Below, one piece after another: positions 25,447-37,700 of a DNA stretch of 64,000 nucleotides. Each line of letters starts with the position of its first letter. Positions within the stretch are counted from its first letter, which is position 1. The DNA comes from Guyanagaster necrorhizus (taxonomy: Eukaryota > Basidiomycota > Agaricomycetes > Agaricales > Physalacriaceae), in contig NW_025064887.1 of assembly GCF_019112545.1 (NCBI RefSeq), forward strand, positions 783,724 through 847,723, written 5' to 3'. A program made the position numbers and the translations under genes. The notes beneath the pieces were generated by a model, which was not told where the DNA came from, ran no database searches, and saw only the letters and a program-made list of their open reading frames with translations.

Positions 25447-26261
25447 ATGCACATCGACTTGTCAACTGGGATAAGTCTTGAGGCGGAACTGACATCTCCG
25501 TCAGATGCCGACCGGAATCACGGCGATGGTGGAAGCAATCTGGCGATATTCCTCCATCCATGGTCATGGTTGGGAGGCCGTATGCAAGACCCGTATGTTT
25601 CTTTTCATATCAAAAACAAAGGTTGGACTGACTTCCTTAGGAAGAGTGGTATCCTTACTGATGGACATCTTTGAAGCGCACAAGTCTCATTACTATCTTC
25701 TGCGGTACAACTCTCGAGGAGTCGGCAAGTCTTCAGGCTGGCCTTCATTGACCGGTCTGAGCGAGGGAGAAGATCTCCGGGCGCTCGTACAATGGGCGCT
25801 TGGAACTCTGGGGAACATTAGATCTCTCGTCATTGTGGTATGCATGAGTCTCATCTGCGTTTCTTAAGAGTTGAAATTCACCACAGGGCTACTCTCATGG
25901 CTCGCTCATCGCATCCCTGCATTCGACACTACCCTCAAAGTCAATAAAAGTCTCTCACATTCTTTTATCTTATCCACTCGGGCCAAGAGGGTGGCTGACA
26001 GCTTTCCATTCGAACACATACGATACAGCCTTGAGGAATCTCCTCTCCAGTCCAGACGCTCATGTACTCGTCGTATTCGGGGATCAAGATGACTTTACCG
26101 GCGTCTCAAAGTACGAGCGTTGGACCGAGGAATTGCGAAGGTTAGCTGGAACCGATGCCCAGCGATTAGAGATTGTTCGCGTCGATGGTGCCTCACATTT
26201 TTGGAGAGGCCAGGACGAACAGGTACTTGCTGCTGCGGTGGAACGATGGTTGCAAGGATGA
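25447..26261 (+). CDS. small alpha/beta-hydrolase
   Basis: Three exons, 25447-25592, 25645-25837 and 25887-26261, encode 237 aa. The nucleophile elbow is GYSHG (first residues of exon 3), the acid is likely the Asp of FGDQDD, and the histidine lies in GASHFW near the C-terminus, a complete Ser-Asp-His triad in the usual order. Near the N-terminus HPWSWLGG forms the oxyanion-hole strand, and NSRGVGKS matches the usual region before the elbow. There is no signal peptide, so it is probably cytosolic. The size and motif spacing resemble the KANL3/TEX30-like hydrolases; substrate unknown. It follows catalase on the same strand, but nothing shows co-regulation. Confidence 0.85.
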
Positions 26262-26909
26262 CAGATCTGTAAGGCGGCACCACTGCCACAATTCACAAGT
26301 GCATTCTTTTATTATCCACTTTGAATTGTCCGAGATCTTTTTCTTCCGTAGCACTGGCATAGGTAACGAAATGCAAAGCTGGAGCTGGTTTTGATTATTT
26401 GTTGTGCATCAAATGATCAGGGCTAGACTGATAACTGAGATACCGATGATTGCATCATTTGAAAACCCGACTTTCAGTACTTTGAACGAATTGGAGCAGT
26501 GGGGTTCACTTTCTGTTTCATAATTGAGCAAAACCTATATCGTTGTGATATTCTACATTTCCAGAATGCACAGATATATGTATATTCCCGCACAAAACGT
26601 GAACTGAGTGTGTCGTTATAACTACCGGCAGCGACGGCGACGTTGCGGACAAACCCGAGCCAACTCGATCAGTCGCGAAGCGACGTCGTTACGACCAACT
26701 CCATTCGTATACCATCAGTTCTCTTTTGTTCTTCTTTCCTGAACGTCACGACCTTTTCCTTTTGACCGTCTCTGTGTTCTCCAGGACTCTCGAAGGGTTT
26801 TTATTTTATTTTATTCAGGTCGTGCACCTCCAGTCGGCTTCAGTCCGTCCACTCATTATTCGTCGCTCTTTCCACCCAATCCGACGCCGACGTCGAAATC
26901 TCTTTTATC
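26262..26909. other. intergenic, no gene seen
   Basis: About 650 bp. Pyrimidine-rich stretches around 26715-26880, just before the next ATG, fit a fungal 5' UTR and promoter. No other feature recognised. Confidence 0.4.
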
Positions 26910-27903
26910 ATGCCAGCAATCGTCATTCGAGATGAAAACTCTGAGGCGATGTCGAGTTCGTCTTCCCTTCGCCCAATTTACATTGCTGGATTTGTTCTAG
27001 TGGGTGTTCTACTGCTCGGTGTGGCACTCTGGCTTGCCATTAGAAGATATCGGCGATGGGCCCAAGCAAAGAGGGAAGGAAATCTTGGTGCCGCGTTCTT
27101 ATCTGTCAAAGGACTCGTCAGAGACGGCAACGTCCACACCGAAAAGGCCCCCCTTCCCGAGTTCGTCTCCGATTCCTTCGCTTTTATTGAAATTATGCTT
27201 ATTCCCGATTAGAAACCTACAAGCCATCCAGGGTTCTACGTTCTCTCGCGAGCAGCTCACTCGTTCTGTGATCCTACCAGATAAAGTGTTGATACCCAAC
27301 CGTCCTGCTCCAGTGCAGGAGACCCCTCAAGATATCCTTGAATTCCACCGACAGTCGGGAAATTTCCCGCGTCCTTTCTCCCCTAAGCCCTTTGCGTTTG
27401 CTTTGACAGCTGCAGCCCCCAATCCCCGCGGCTCTATTGTCCAATTAAACCGTTCATCAATGATCCGAAATTCCTTCATGAGCACTGCTAGCACAGTCAG
27501 CCGCTTTTCGGTTATATCTTCCAGCTCTTCAGTCGATTCATCCCCCACCACCGGTACGAATCGTAAAGTTCGCCAGCTGTTCAACCCCATTCTCCCCGAC
27601 GAGCTCGTTACTACTCTCGGTGAGCGTCTCACAGTCGTCCAGTCGTTCGATGACGGTTGGTGTGTCGTTGGGAGAGAGAGCACGTCGAATTTCAACAACG
27701 CTAAATCTCTTTTCAAATCACCGAGTGCTCAAGCGGAGCCTAACGTGGAGCTTGGTGTTGTCCCAGCGTGGTGCTTCCTAAAGCCCGTCAAAGGCCTGAG
27801 AGCTGAGCGACCCGTCCGAAGCACCAGCCTTGGAATAACCGTACAGATGGAGGGTCCAGCGTTCTCTTCTAGAGAAGAGATCATCTCTTGGTCCAATTTC
27901 TAG
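26910..27903 (+). CDS. single-pass membrane protein with C-terminal SH3 domain
   Basis: Two exons, 26910-27160 and 27213-27903, encode 313 aa. One transmembrane helix lies at about residues 25-46 (IAGFVLVGVLLLGVALWLA) followed by basic RRYRRW, so the C-terminus should be cytosolic. After a Ser/Pro-rich linker an SH3 domain starts near RQLFNPILPDEL and continues through DDGWCVV and ends near GVVPAWCFL; the ALYDY-like start, the DxGW tryptophan and the G-VP motif are the conserved SH3 landmarks. The Fus1/Sho1-like layout (TM then SH3) suggests a cortical adaptor binding proline-rich partners, but I do not assign a specific orthologue. Upstream ATG chosen because it is the first in-frame start before the helix. 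Confidence 0.85.
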
Positions 27904-29605
27904 GTTCCATCATATTTATTTATCCTTAATCCAACTTGAAGTACGTACCTTGTCTCTTCAGATTAAGTTGCCTTTTCCGATTGTTTCAAACTTGCTACTC
28001 ATTCCCAGCGCACAACCTCTCTTGCTGGTATCGAAGCGGTTGTACTCGTACATACCCACCATTTGTTGAAATTGTTACCCACTTGGTATTTCTTATCCTT
28101 CCCATTCTGCCAGTGGCAGTTGATTACTTCGCTCGATAGTTTTTGTGTACATTTTGTGTTGTAGCTGTGTAGTGGTCCCTTGAGCACGGGAGTTCACCCA
28201 TATCATTCGCGCACATGGAGCGGAGGATTCAATCAGTACATGTCACAAAGTACGGTACCCGCCAATGTATGCATTGGAAGTATCGAAGTTGCGTAGAGCG
28301 AGATAAATTGTAGTTTGAATCTGAGACCCAAGGTACCAATGTCCGGTAATTGCCGCCTTGATGGGTTGACAAGTTGCTTGGATGTTCTAGCTATAGTGTG
28401 CACGCCAACCTTCAAAATATAGCCCACGAAAGCCCCCCGCCGGCATTGGTTCTTCTGAACTTCGGATGGCTTCTGGTAGTTGATCATGTCTTCTCGGAAA
28501 TAGCATCTATTAGCCCCCACACCAACCCAGTACCAGCTCCAAAAAAATCTCGCTCAGTACTCCGAGTCCGAGTCGGCCTTGATGAATAACGCTCAGTATG
28601 AGCCACTGTGAAAGACCGCATCTCGGACTCTCAGTGGGAACGGGGGAACACTGGATAGTCCGGGCCTGAGACACGTCCGACGTTGCGATCAACCTCGAGT
28701 AACGGTTCTGCTCAAACCTGGCTTGAAGGTGTTTTGTAGGCCATTCTTGCTTCACAAGGCCAAAACGTACTAATTCATTTTAAATTTTTACCTCTGCGAC
28801 CCAATGAAATCTTTCGGCGATTATATGGGGCATCTCGACCGAAGCTGGCAGGCATCGACACACACCAATCGCAAAATATTTGGCTCCAAGGATCGCAAAG
28901 TACAGAAGGTGTTTACTGACACGTCTTCTTCCACACTAACGGAGTACCTGATCTCCGAGTCTTGGCTATTTTAATGATCCACAGCCCATTAACCACGGCT
29001 ATCGTTCTTGAGACATTTTTGCGGTACCCCTACGAACAAGTTATTTATGATTCCCTAACGACCGTCTATTCTTCACGGTGGGCATAAATCATCGCTGTCA
29101 TTATCTTTATGATGTCGATGACGGATCTTGGGGGGGTTAGCTAGACCTGGGCCAATTTCAGGAGGACTCGTTACGATGGAGGTGACTTTTGGCAGTCCTA
29201 GAAGAGGATATGACGCTTTTGGGCACCATAGGAAGTAAGATACTCATCCTTTATCGATGGAAACCGTCTACGGTACAATTCCAAGCCTACAAGCATAATT
29301 CTGTTTCGAGAACACAACAGTTTTTATCTACAAGTAATCACATTCTAATCATTGCCTGGATAAATTATCTTTAGGAAGCATCATCAGGAAAATATTCATC
29401 TAGGAAGAACGTATCAGCTCTGAAATGTGAAGAACGCAAGATAAAATGATATAAAATCCGAATCCGAACTGTCTTGATGAAGACTGAAGGTAAGCCGTTT
29501 GGGAATCATGGTCATCATGTTATTCAAGTCATTGATACAGTTACGTTTACAGAATGATTATGAATGTTCTTACACTTGTTGAAGCAGGGAATGAGTGATA
29601 CATAG
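27904..29605. other. intergenic region, no supported gene
   Basis: About 1.7 kb between convergent genes (SH3 protein, plus; BCKDH E1-beta, minus). Only short overlapping open frames under 100 codons on both strands. No tRNA, LTR or tandem repeat was recognised. Confidence 0.5.
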
Positions 29606-31017
29606 CTAATAAGAAAGAGTTTCCACGATGGCATCGAAAACCCGGAGCGCATCAGGGATATGAAACTTCTCGTACTGAAGTGCCACAGGAGTGCTGTTCG
29701 TGTAACGACATGAGCACTTGAAATGAAAGATCAGAGGATGTTACTCACTCCCATCCTGTTACTCGTTTGATGGGCGCGTCGAGCTTTAAGAAGCATCGTT
29801 GCTGTACTTGCGCACAGATTTCAGCACCTACACCTCCCGTCATCCCGGCTTCATGCACAACTATCAACCTCCCTGTACGATTCACGCTCTCAACCACTGT
29901 CTCAACGTCCCAGGGGAGTATTGTCCGCAGATCAATGAGCTCCACCTGAGCTTTCCGCAGTGCGACAGGAACATGCTTCTCCATCTCTGGCGTTGGCGAT
30001 GCAAGCATATGAATGGCGGCCTCGCAGTGATACACTGGCGTACCCCATGTCAACAATGTCAAATCGGAACCGGGAATAACCGTTTCAGCGCGTCCAACGG
30101 GAAGCGTGAAGTCATCCGTAGGCACTTGCTCGATGGCAGAACGATAGAGGATCTTAGGCTCCATGAAAATGACAGGATTAGGGTCGCGGATAGCACTGAG
30201 AAGAAGACCTTTGGCTTGGATGGGAGAGCGAGGGATGATGAGTTTGAGGCCAGCAGCACCCATAAAGAAGCCTTCGGGAGACTGAGAATGGTAGAGTCCC
30301 CCATGGCCAACGGCCATAGTAGGTACACGGACAGTGAGCCCACCTACATTATACGACCCACCAGAACGATAGCGGATCTTGGCTGCCTCGTTCACAAGCT
30401 GGTCAAATGCAGGGTAAATGTAGTCCGCAAACTGGATCTCTGCGATGGCGGTGTGCCCCATCAGCGCCATGCCTATACCGAAGCCGACGATGCCTTGTTC
30501 GGTCAAGGGGGTATTGAAGACTCGTTCACGACCAAATTCCTCTGCTAGACCCTGAAGACCTCAATGGAAATGGGTAAGGAGATCTAGCGCTGTCGCAAGT
30601 AACTTACCATTGTGCACCTGAACACACCACCGAAAGCGACGTCTTCACCGAATACGACGGCGTGGTCGTCCTTTGACATGGCTACACTGCATGCCGGTCA
30701 GTAGAGGCTCTCTACAGAACAAGACTCTCGTACCTCATCGCGTCCCGGACAGCCTGGTATAAATTCATTTTGCGCGTTTCTCTGCCACCGATGATGTTCT
30801 GCAAAGGTCCAGAATCATCTTCGTCGGTCCACATGAGCCCAGGGGTACGAATTGCTAAATCTCGCGTAGGCCGGAGCAGCGAGGATGTGGCTATTGAAGG
30901 TAGATGCCCGCCAGCAGGAGGGGGTTCCACTGCAGCTTCAGTAGAGTAACGGCGACAGAATTGTCTATGTTGCAATACACAGCGAGCTAAGGCATTGACC
31001 CTGGAGTTGGTAAGCAT
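29606..31017 (-). CDS. branched-chain 2-oxoacid dehydrogenase E1 beta subunit, mitochondrial
   Basis: Four exons (30734-31017, 30608-30686, 29749-30551, 29606-29693) with GT-AG introns encode 417 aa. The first about 60 residues are rich in Arg and Ser with no acid cluster, fitting a mitochondrial presequence. The mature part contains [48 protein letters not shown] and LRTILPWD, which follow the E1-beta family closely and the branched-chain type (AFGGVFRCT) better than the pyruvate type. With E1 alpha it decarboxylates the 2-oxoacids from Leu, Ile and Val in the mitochondrial matrix. The second acceptor (CATGCAG at 30687-30693) was chosen over the nearby TGTAG because it alone keeps the frame. 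Its ATG is only 92 bp from the divergent CreC-like gene. Confidence 0.94.
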
Positions 31018-31109
31018 GAGAGATGACGAGGGCGAGAATGAAGAAGATCCGGTATCGTCATCAGGCGTGATAGCAATTAGTATTTGATCGACTTTGGCCG
31101 GAGACTACC
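31018..31109. promoter_or_regulatory. 92-bp shared upstream region of BCKDH E1-beta and CreC-like genes
   Basis: The start codons of the two divergent genes are 92 bp apart, so both 5' UTRs and core promoters must lie here or overlap the coding exons. No TATA element is evident. Confidence 0.6.
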
Positions 31110-33269
31110 GTGTCCTCCAGCTTCTCGTCATTGTCGTTGTCGATGGAGAGCGAATCGACCTTCGTCGCTCCCGAGGGTGTATATTCCATCATCGAGGAAC
31201 ACAAGCCTTTCTTCCTCACTCATGTTAATACCCCGTCTTCTCCTTTTCCCACGCGCGTATCTACCATTGTCGTCCGTTATCCTCCTGCCAAGCATAATGG
31301 CAATGGGCCCGGATTTGCTCAGCTACTCAGTGTTGGGAACAAGGACAGGGACATGAGGAACGTGAAGAACAAGGGCCGAGAGGACGGTCATAGCCAATCG
31401 AGTAGCGACACTGGGGACGACGATGGATCGCCTCCACCGGGAGGCGCCGACTTGTCAGTGAGCTCGACGATACCTCACGAACACCATGCCCTGTTCTCCC
31501 ACTCTGGCCCAGCAAAGAAGAAGCACGTTGGGAGGCCAAAGCATAATGTCCGGACTACCTCCTCGACATTTATTACCCGTGCAGAGGTTCCCAAAGCGCT
31601 ACAGGCAAAGCAGGGCGACACGGTATTTCTCTTCTATAATACCGGAAAGAGCTTTCTGTGGGTGGAGACTGGATCCAAGAGCAAGGTGTGTGGCTGCCTG
31701 CCATTTATCTGTCCTGCATTTCATTAACGTTATATTTCTCTAGGAACCACTGGCGAGAGTAACGTTCTCCGCCTTTCCCACTTGTCATGATGTGAACACT
31801 TTGACAGCTTCTCCCGAGTGTCTCGACGTGATTATTGGCTTTAGCACCGGGGACCTCATATGGTTGGGTGAATTATCCATACGTCTCTGTCAGCTGTATA
31901 TTAATTACCATTACCTAGATCCCATTTCGTCCAGATATTCTCGTCTTAATAAACAGGTATTTTTGGTCGAATCAGGGTCTTTCGATGCATTTACCTTCAT
32001 TTCACAGGGTTGTATATCAAACTCCCCTTGTACCGCCGTCCGATGGGTACCATCTTCATCTACGTTATTCCTCGCATCACATGCAGATGGCACAATTGTC
32101 GTTTACGACAGGGAACGGGACGATGGGACTTTCAAGCCCCAAGAGCCTATAGCCCAGAGCGGTTCCTCGGGATCGGGGTCACTCCCTTCGTCGGACGATA
32201 GCACTTCTCAGAAAGATTGGGATCCTATGGATAACATCTTTGTGACCATCCCACCCTGGCATCCAGTGACCGGGGGAGCCGGGTTGAAAAACGAGAGGGA
32301 GAGGGAGAAGGCAGTCAAGAACCCTGTGAGCCATTGGAAGATATCCAAAAAGAGCGTCGTGGGTATGTCGTCGATTTTCTATTCAAAATTTCCTCTGATC
32401 ATTCCACGTAGACTTTACTTTCTCTCCTGACGTCAAGTACGTGGGTGCCATCTCAGAAGATGGGTGTTTGAGGGTAATCGACGCATTGGCTGAACAGTAA
32501 GTCAGAAATATTTGATGAATCGACGAGGAATCATTCTTGTCAGACTAGTTGACTGTTATGCGTCATATTTTGGTGCGCTAACATGCGTTGCATGGTCTCC
32601 AGACGGCAAGTTCATTTTGGTAAGTGTTGAGTTTAGTTCGAACAGTCGGGATCTCATTCTACAGCAGACGGGGGGTCAAGATGACCTGTTAACAATATTC
32701 TCACCTTGGGAACAACGTGTAATCGCGCGATGTCAAGGTCATTCGTCATTTGTAACCGCTGTTGCCTTCGACGAGCTGCGTTGTGACGGACGGACATACC
32801 GGTTCGGCAGTGTGGGCGAAGACAACAAACTCATCTTGTGGGATTTTTCGAGTGGCGCCCTCCACCGGCCTAAATTCCAGGCAACCCATCATCAGCGGGT
32901 ATCAATGTCATCTACTATTTCGCTTGCTTTTAAACGCGATAGATCCGCGTTGTATCTACCCTCGCCTACTACTGAGGATAAACCCTATCCCCGTTACCAT
33001 CCCGCCCCGTCACGGAATGAGATCGCTGTCGTACAGCCTGTATTGGTTTGTGGGTCTGTTTCTGGCATTATCCTTGTCCTGACGTTCACTGCTAGGTGAA
33101 GCACGTCGAAGGGGAGCTATTGGCAGACGTGGCATTTCTTCCGAGATCCTTAATGACGGCAACGAAAATTGGTCACGTCAAGCTTTGGATCCGGCCACTT
33201 GCACTGCGACCACGGCATTTAAAGCCTCACCGCACACGTACAATATCTATCGATGTGGATCAAGCTTAA
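31110..33269 (+). CDS. creC: CreC-like WD40 repeat protein (carbon catabolite repression)
   Basis: Eight exons (31110-31685, 31744-31867, 31919-31956, 32008-32362, 32412-32496, 32544-32619, 32665-33045, 33096-33269) join in frame to 602 aa. After a low-complexity N-terminal part (about 1-180; basic GRPKHNVRTT near 150) the WD repeats begin with IIGFSTGDLIWLDP, then SHADGTIVVYD, then ISEDGCLRVID, CVAWSPDGKFIL, and SVGEDNKLILWD, and end with GHVKLWIRP. This repeat order and the insert before WKISKKSV match fungal CreC and animal WDR20. In Aspergillus CreC forms a complex with the deubiquitinase CreB needed for carbon repression. Here the same role is inferred by family. Divergent from BCKDH E1-beta across 92 bp. 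Confidence 0.85.
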
Positions 33270-33374
33270 GATCCAGTGTACCAATGCTAACTTATTTCTA
33301 TGTTGGTTGGAAATTGTTGAAAGGAATCTTATGTGCCTCATGATGGATAGAGCAAGGGGATACAAGATGAACTT

Positions 33375-34486
33375 TTATTGCTGCAGCTCGACCATCCACC
33401 GCGTAACATACTCCGCATCCAACAAAGCTGCTTCCCAGCACATGAGGAATCTTCGCTCTCTCCACATTTCCAAACCATACTGCCCTATGAACGCGATCCT
33501 CTTGGCTCTGTCTTCTACTAATCTCTCTGACGAGCTGCCGAGCATCTTTGAATATCGCTCTGAGATATTGACAACAGACTTGATTCTAGCTGGTGCGCAA
33601 ATAGAGAGGATACCAGTGAGAGACACGAGGAGCGGCGTGGAAGCACGCAAGGGAAAGGAGCATAGAATGAATTCCTTGCTCATCCAAGCTATCTGCGGCG
33701 AGATGGTCGTAAACTCGATTGTCGCCACGCTTCCGGCGGTGAGAGACTTGATGAACGAAGTGATTGATGCTTCAATTCGAGAGCGAGGGATTACGTCGAG
33801 AAGGAGCGTTGAGGGATTGTCGGATAACGAGAGCAGAGGAGCTTCGTTTCCAAGTTCAAGTCAAAACGAGCGCATATAGCCGGAGACTAGTCACCTTTCG
33901 ACTCCTGTAGCCTATTAGCATACTCAACCAAACCAGAATTGATGATGCCTACCACTGAACAGAGAAAGTGTCCCTTCAAAAGCCACGCCATCGTCTTGGT
34001 CGACCATTCCGGTTCAACGTCCAGTGCAATCCTCCATCCGTGCACCTTCAAGCGTTCAAGAAACATGTCCGACAAGTCTTCCCTAGGATTGCGCAGTTCG
34101 ACGACTTCAGTCTTGATCATTTCGATTAGGGAAGACAGAGAGAGTTCCATTCGCTGGTGCTTCCAATCGACAGTGTATCTGAGTGACTGTGAGCAGTGGT
34201 TACGCGTTGGAACGACGACGGTCGAGAGAGCTCGAAGGCGAACGTTGTCCTTGGGCTTAAATGCTCTCTTTGACGGAGAACACGCCGCGACACAAAGCAG
34301 GATGCAAGCTACGAGCAAGAGAGCAACTTGAAGACCGGCATCATATCGATTACCGAAGCTATAGCGACTGAAGAAGACGCGAAGAAAAGGGATTGATTCA
34401 TGCAGATTCAAGTATTCGTATCGAAGAGAGAAGGTGATTCGATAAATCGCATCCATCGACAGCAAATCCGAGCAAAAGTCTGGCAT
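33375..34486 (-). CDS. putative membrane protein, unrecognised
   Basis: Two exons, 33895-34486 and 33375-33841, with a 53-bp GT-AG intron, give 352 aa. One clear hydrophobic segment is LQVALLLVACILLCVAAC (about residues 53-70), preceded by FSRYSFGNRYD and followed by basic residues. A second moderately hydrophobic stretch, near PLLVSLTGILSICAPA, lies in exon 2. No catalytic motif found. The 3' ends of this gene and CreC are about 105 bp apart and convergent. A plus-strand frame (33253-33879) overlaps exon 2, but the minus reading is preferred because the splice joins two long frames and adds a membrane segment. Function unknown. Confidence 0.55.
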
Positions 34487-34898
34487 GGTGGTTGGAAAAG
34501 ACGGAGACGGAGAATGCCGAGCTTTGAAGGATTTCCTCAATATCACCTCTAGTTGGAGTTGAATTCAGTTCTTAAAACTACCGCCATATCCATTCGCACA
34601 TTAGTTACTCGTAGGGCACAAGAATTCGCGCAGAAGATATCCATGCACATCTTGTATTTCAATGACATTAAAGCCTGCTTTGACAGACCTCACTCAACGC
34701 AGCTATCATGTATGCCTCCACAAGTTTTTATATCCTCCTTGATTAACCACGTTCAGGCCTCTAGACGTCGTGTCGTTGTCCGTAAGCGGAATAAGAGATT
34801 CTACGACCACAACCGACGCCCATCTGCCCACATCCTTACCACAATCGCTGCGAGAGGCCGCTTGAAGAATAGCATGTGTCTTTCATGGATTGATTACT
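34487..34898. other. intergenic, no gene seen
   Basis: About 410 bp between two minus-strand genes. A plus-strand frame of 132 codons (34553-34951) overlaps the last exon of the MFS gene and has no motif. Confidence 0.4.
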
Positions 34899-36695
34899 TT
34901 ATTGCAGTTTGGGTTTTTCGCCGGGTACTATCGCCCACAGGATTATCATGAAGCTCATCATGGCAACTAGTCTGCGGCAAGTCGGAAGTGTCAGCTCATG
35001 CAGCATCTGGGGAAGGCTACTACCACTTACAATGGTTGCAGACTTGAGATGCCCACTGAACTCGCCATAGCACCTGTGATGAAGGGGAAGAGGGCGGTGC
35101 CTGCCTGTCCGAATCCAGCAATCCAGCCAATGCACCCTGTGAGGAGCCATGGCGGAAGGATGCGACTCGAGTGGTTCATGACGATTGGGTACATGGGCCC
35201 GAGGAGGACACCAACAAGAGAGACAGCTACCCCGTTTCCTACCAGAGAAGGAACACGCCATACGATCACTTCAAGGCTAGTAACAGACAGACAAGAAACT
35301 TTAATAGGACCAAGACAGCAGAAGTCAAAAAGACGTTACGTACCCAATTGCGAGGAGAGCATAGAAGAAGAGGACGCGTCGTTCACCAACCTATGATAAG
35401 TGGAGATTGTGAGTAATAAGACCTCTGACATAATATTAGACATACCAATTTATTGACCCATAATAAGGCGAGACGACCAACGGTCAGGCCTCCGAAGAAA
35501 CCTGACGAAATGTACCCGGCCGTCTCTCCACCACCGCGCATCTCAATGACATATGTAACGATCCAACCTTGTTTTTCCTGTTTCAGCTAAGGACACATTG
35601 AACGTGGTCAAAGCATACCTCCGAGAGTGAATTCAACCCCTACATAAACCAAGATGAACAGTGCCAAAAGATGGACGTTCCTCAACGTTAAGACCTGGCG
35701 AAGGGCACTGTGTTGGCTGGATCCGCTCTCGCCAGCAGACTCGCCAATCTCTGCTAGACACTCGTCTTGAGTCCGCAGCTTAAAGACGAGGAAGAGGAAG
35801 ACGGTGTTGAGTAGTGCGAGCCCAAGTGAAGTAAGGTAGTGGAAGGACCAGTGGGGGATGTAGGCGAATCGGGTCGCGACGAGGGGCGAGCATAGCGCAC
35901 CGGCTCCATAAACAGCGTGAAAGAGTGCCATTTTTGTTTCAGGATTACGTTTGTAGCAGGCAACGTACCCGTTTGCCTGTGCATCCTGGAAAGCCAAGCC
36001 AACCCCGTTGATCATATAGGCAATGACGAATACAGGGAAGGGGAGTCCAGGAGCCTGCAGAGAGTACGCGGTTACCTGGCACAGGGAACCTTCGAGGAAC
36101 GTACAATCAATTCAATGTATCGAGCTTGCTTTTTGGCAAGAGCGTACCAAGGATCATCAATTTTCCAAAACCAAGTTTTGGAGTCAAAACTATGTTTGCG
36201 AATGCACCGGAAAGGAAGCCCTGAAACGGGCATGATTTATGGATCCCACCTTTCAAATGCTGAGGGGACTCACGAAGCAGGCGCAGACGAAAATCAACGA
36301 AACAATCGTATAGTTAGCCTTTGCCAAAATTGAATTTTTTGTGTATAGCTTTTAGAAAAGTGGGATACTTACATGATAGACGGTCTGCATCCTTGGAATG
36401 AGTGGTCCCGCGGTACCATCGTTCCAACCTAAATCGTGCATTATTACGTTCAATTCACAAGGGGAAAAAATCGCTCCCTACCTGCCAGAAACATGAACCA
36501 GCAGAGGGTAGCATAATGCAGTCGACCCTTGTTACGCTTCTGCCTGCTTTCTGCAGGCGTATCAATCACGGTTTCTGAGACCGCATCCGGCTTTGATGCC
36601 GAGGAGTCTAAGTTTGGGCTCGCAGGATGGATTTCCCTCAGCTCAATACTTCGGGTCTGTGCAACGTCATGTACTGAGGTAGCAGAAGTGGCCAT
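34899..36695 (-). CDS. major facilitator superfamily transporter (BSC6-like)
   Basis: Nine exons (36482-36695, 36373-36428, 36274-36318, 36148-36220, 35619-36089, 35446-35567, 35344-35390, 35031-35276, 34899-34971) keep one frame for 448 aa. A hydrophilic N-terminus of about 60 residues (KRNKGRLHYATLCWFMFLAG ends it) leads into repeated hydrophobic segments, including VSLIFVCACFGF, PFPVFVIAYMINGVGLAFQDA and LALLNTVFLFLVFKL. A central loop rich in Glu and Ser (QDECLAEIGESAGES) separates the two six-helix halves. NGVGLAFQDAQANGYVA and GAGALCSPL match the fungal MFS subgroup related to yeast BSC6 and bacterial FucP-like carriers. Substrate unknown. All introns are GT-AG. Confidence 0.88.
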
Positions 36696-37200
36696 TGTCG
36701 CTCATTGGGAAAGAAACTCGAGATGCTGTCGTCCTTTTTGTAGTATAGCTAGGTCTGTTAGATGATGGAGATATTCCAATAAAACTCCAACCATTCAGAC
36801 GATGACACGTCACCTTGCAATTTGGATGCAGATTATTATGAGATTATTGCGTAAATGACTATGGACGGCAGGTCGCACGTGGCCTTCGTGCTGCAGCCAA
36901 GCAGTTGGTGTATTTGAGAACGAGTGCTATGACAAGGAGCTGGAATTAGAGCGAGCGCTGTGGCGTAGCACTGGCGATACAGCTGTACCCCCAGGTTCTT
37001 GGCCAGATGACCCTCTCGACAAGCCTCTCCATGAAGAGAATGGTGTCATATGTTCTGCTGACGTCCTCCTGCCTCAATAGAACTCGACACGCAAGTTGTA
37101 GGCAAATGCAGCTCGTCTATGCGGTAGATATCAGCCAATTTCAGGCTCAGACAGATTTCGGTGTCAAGTATTTTAGAATCAGAATGCCGATAAAGAACTA
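36696..37200. other. intergenic, no gene seen
   Basis: About 500 bp upstream of the MFS gene; includes its promoter. Merges on the right into catalase-like relic sequence. Confidence 0.4.
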
Positions 37201-37219
37201 TCTTGATGAATCTATAACT

Positions 37220-37700
37220 ACTTCCGCATCGTATAACATCCTTGACCTCACCAAAGTTTGGCTTCAAAAGCTTTACTCTAAACAGGAATCCGGAAAACTA
37301 CTTCGCCGAGATTGAGCGAGTAAGCCTCTTTGTTCAAGTCGCCTCAAGTTCAGAGACTAATTTCCGTTCAAAACCCTCCTTCTCTCCTTCAAACATGGTC
37401 CCCTACATCGAACCCTCTGCAGACCCGCCTCTTCGCTTACCCGGACGCTGCGCGCTACGATCTCGGACCCAACTATAACCAGTTCCCCTCAACTGCCCTC
37501 TTTTCCACGCAGCCAACTTCCAACGTGACGGCTGGGGAACGTTCTTTTCCCAAGGCACTCATCCGAACTACCAGAGTAGTACGCAGCCTTTGAACTATCA
37601 GGAGAACCCTGGTTGGATCTACGACGAGAGTCTCGCGGCGTGTGATGAGGATCGCAGGGTCAACCATGAGAATTTTGTCGGAGCAGCTAGGATTTCGATA
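37220..37700 (+). pseudogene. relic of a catalase paralogue
   Basis: Fragments in shifting frames match the catalase at 23-25 kb in order: NILDLTKVW, then [10 protein letters not shown], a GTAAG donor-like site, then [12 protein letters not shown], a disrupted heme-ligand segment, and [12 protein letters not shown] followed by NHENFVGAA. The position equivalent to the intron after ENYFAEIE still has a donor and about 75 bp before coding resumes, so the relic came from a DNA duplication and not from an mRNA copy. Frameshifts lie between SADP and the next segment. No start or 5' half was found. Confidence 0.85.

Noticed and set aside
23027..26261. Catalase and alpha/beta-hydrolase as an operon-like unit
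   Set aside because: They are on one strand 228 bp apart, but each has its own start and introns, and nothing shows shared transcription in a fungal setting.
28233..28755. Short minus frames between the SH3 gene and BCKDH E1-beta
   Set aside because: Less than 100 codons, overlapping each other, low protein character.
33253..33879. Plus-strand open frame of about 208 codons overlapping the last exon of the minus-strand membrane protein gene
   Set aside because: It overlaps the end of the CreC gene at its start and the minus-strand exon along most of its length. The minus reading splices two long frames cleanly through a 53-bp GT-AG intron, which is better support.
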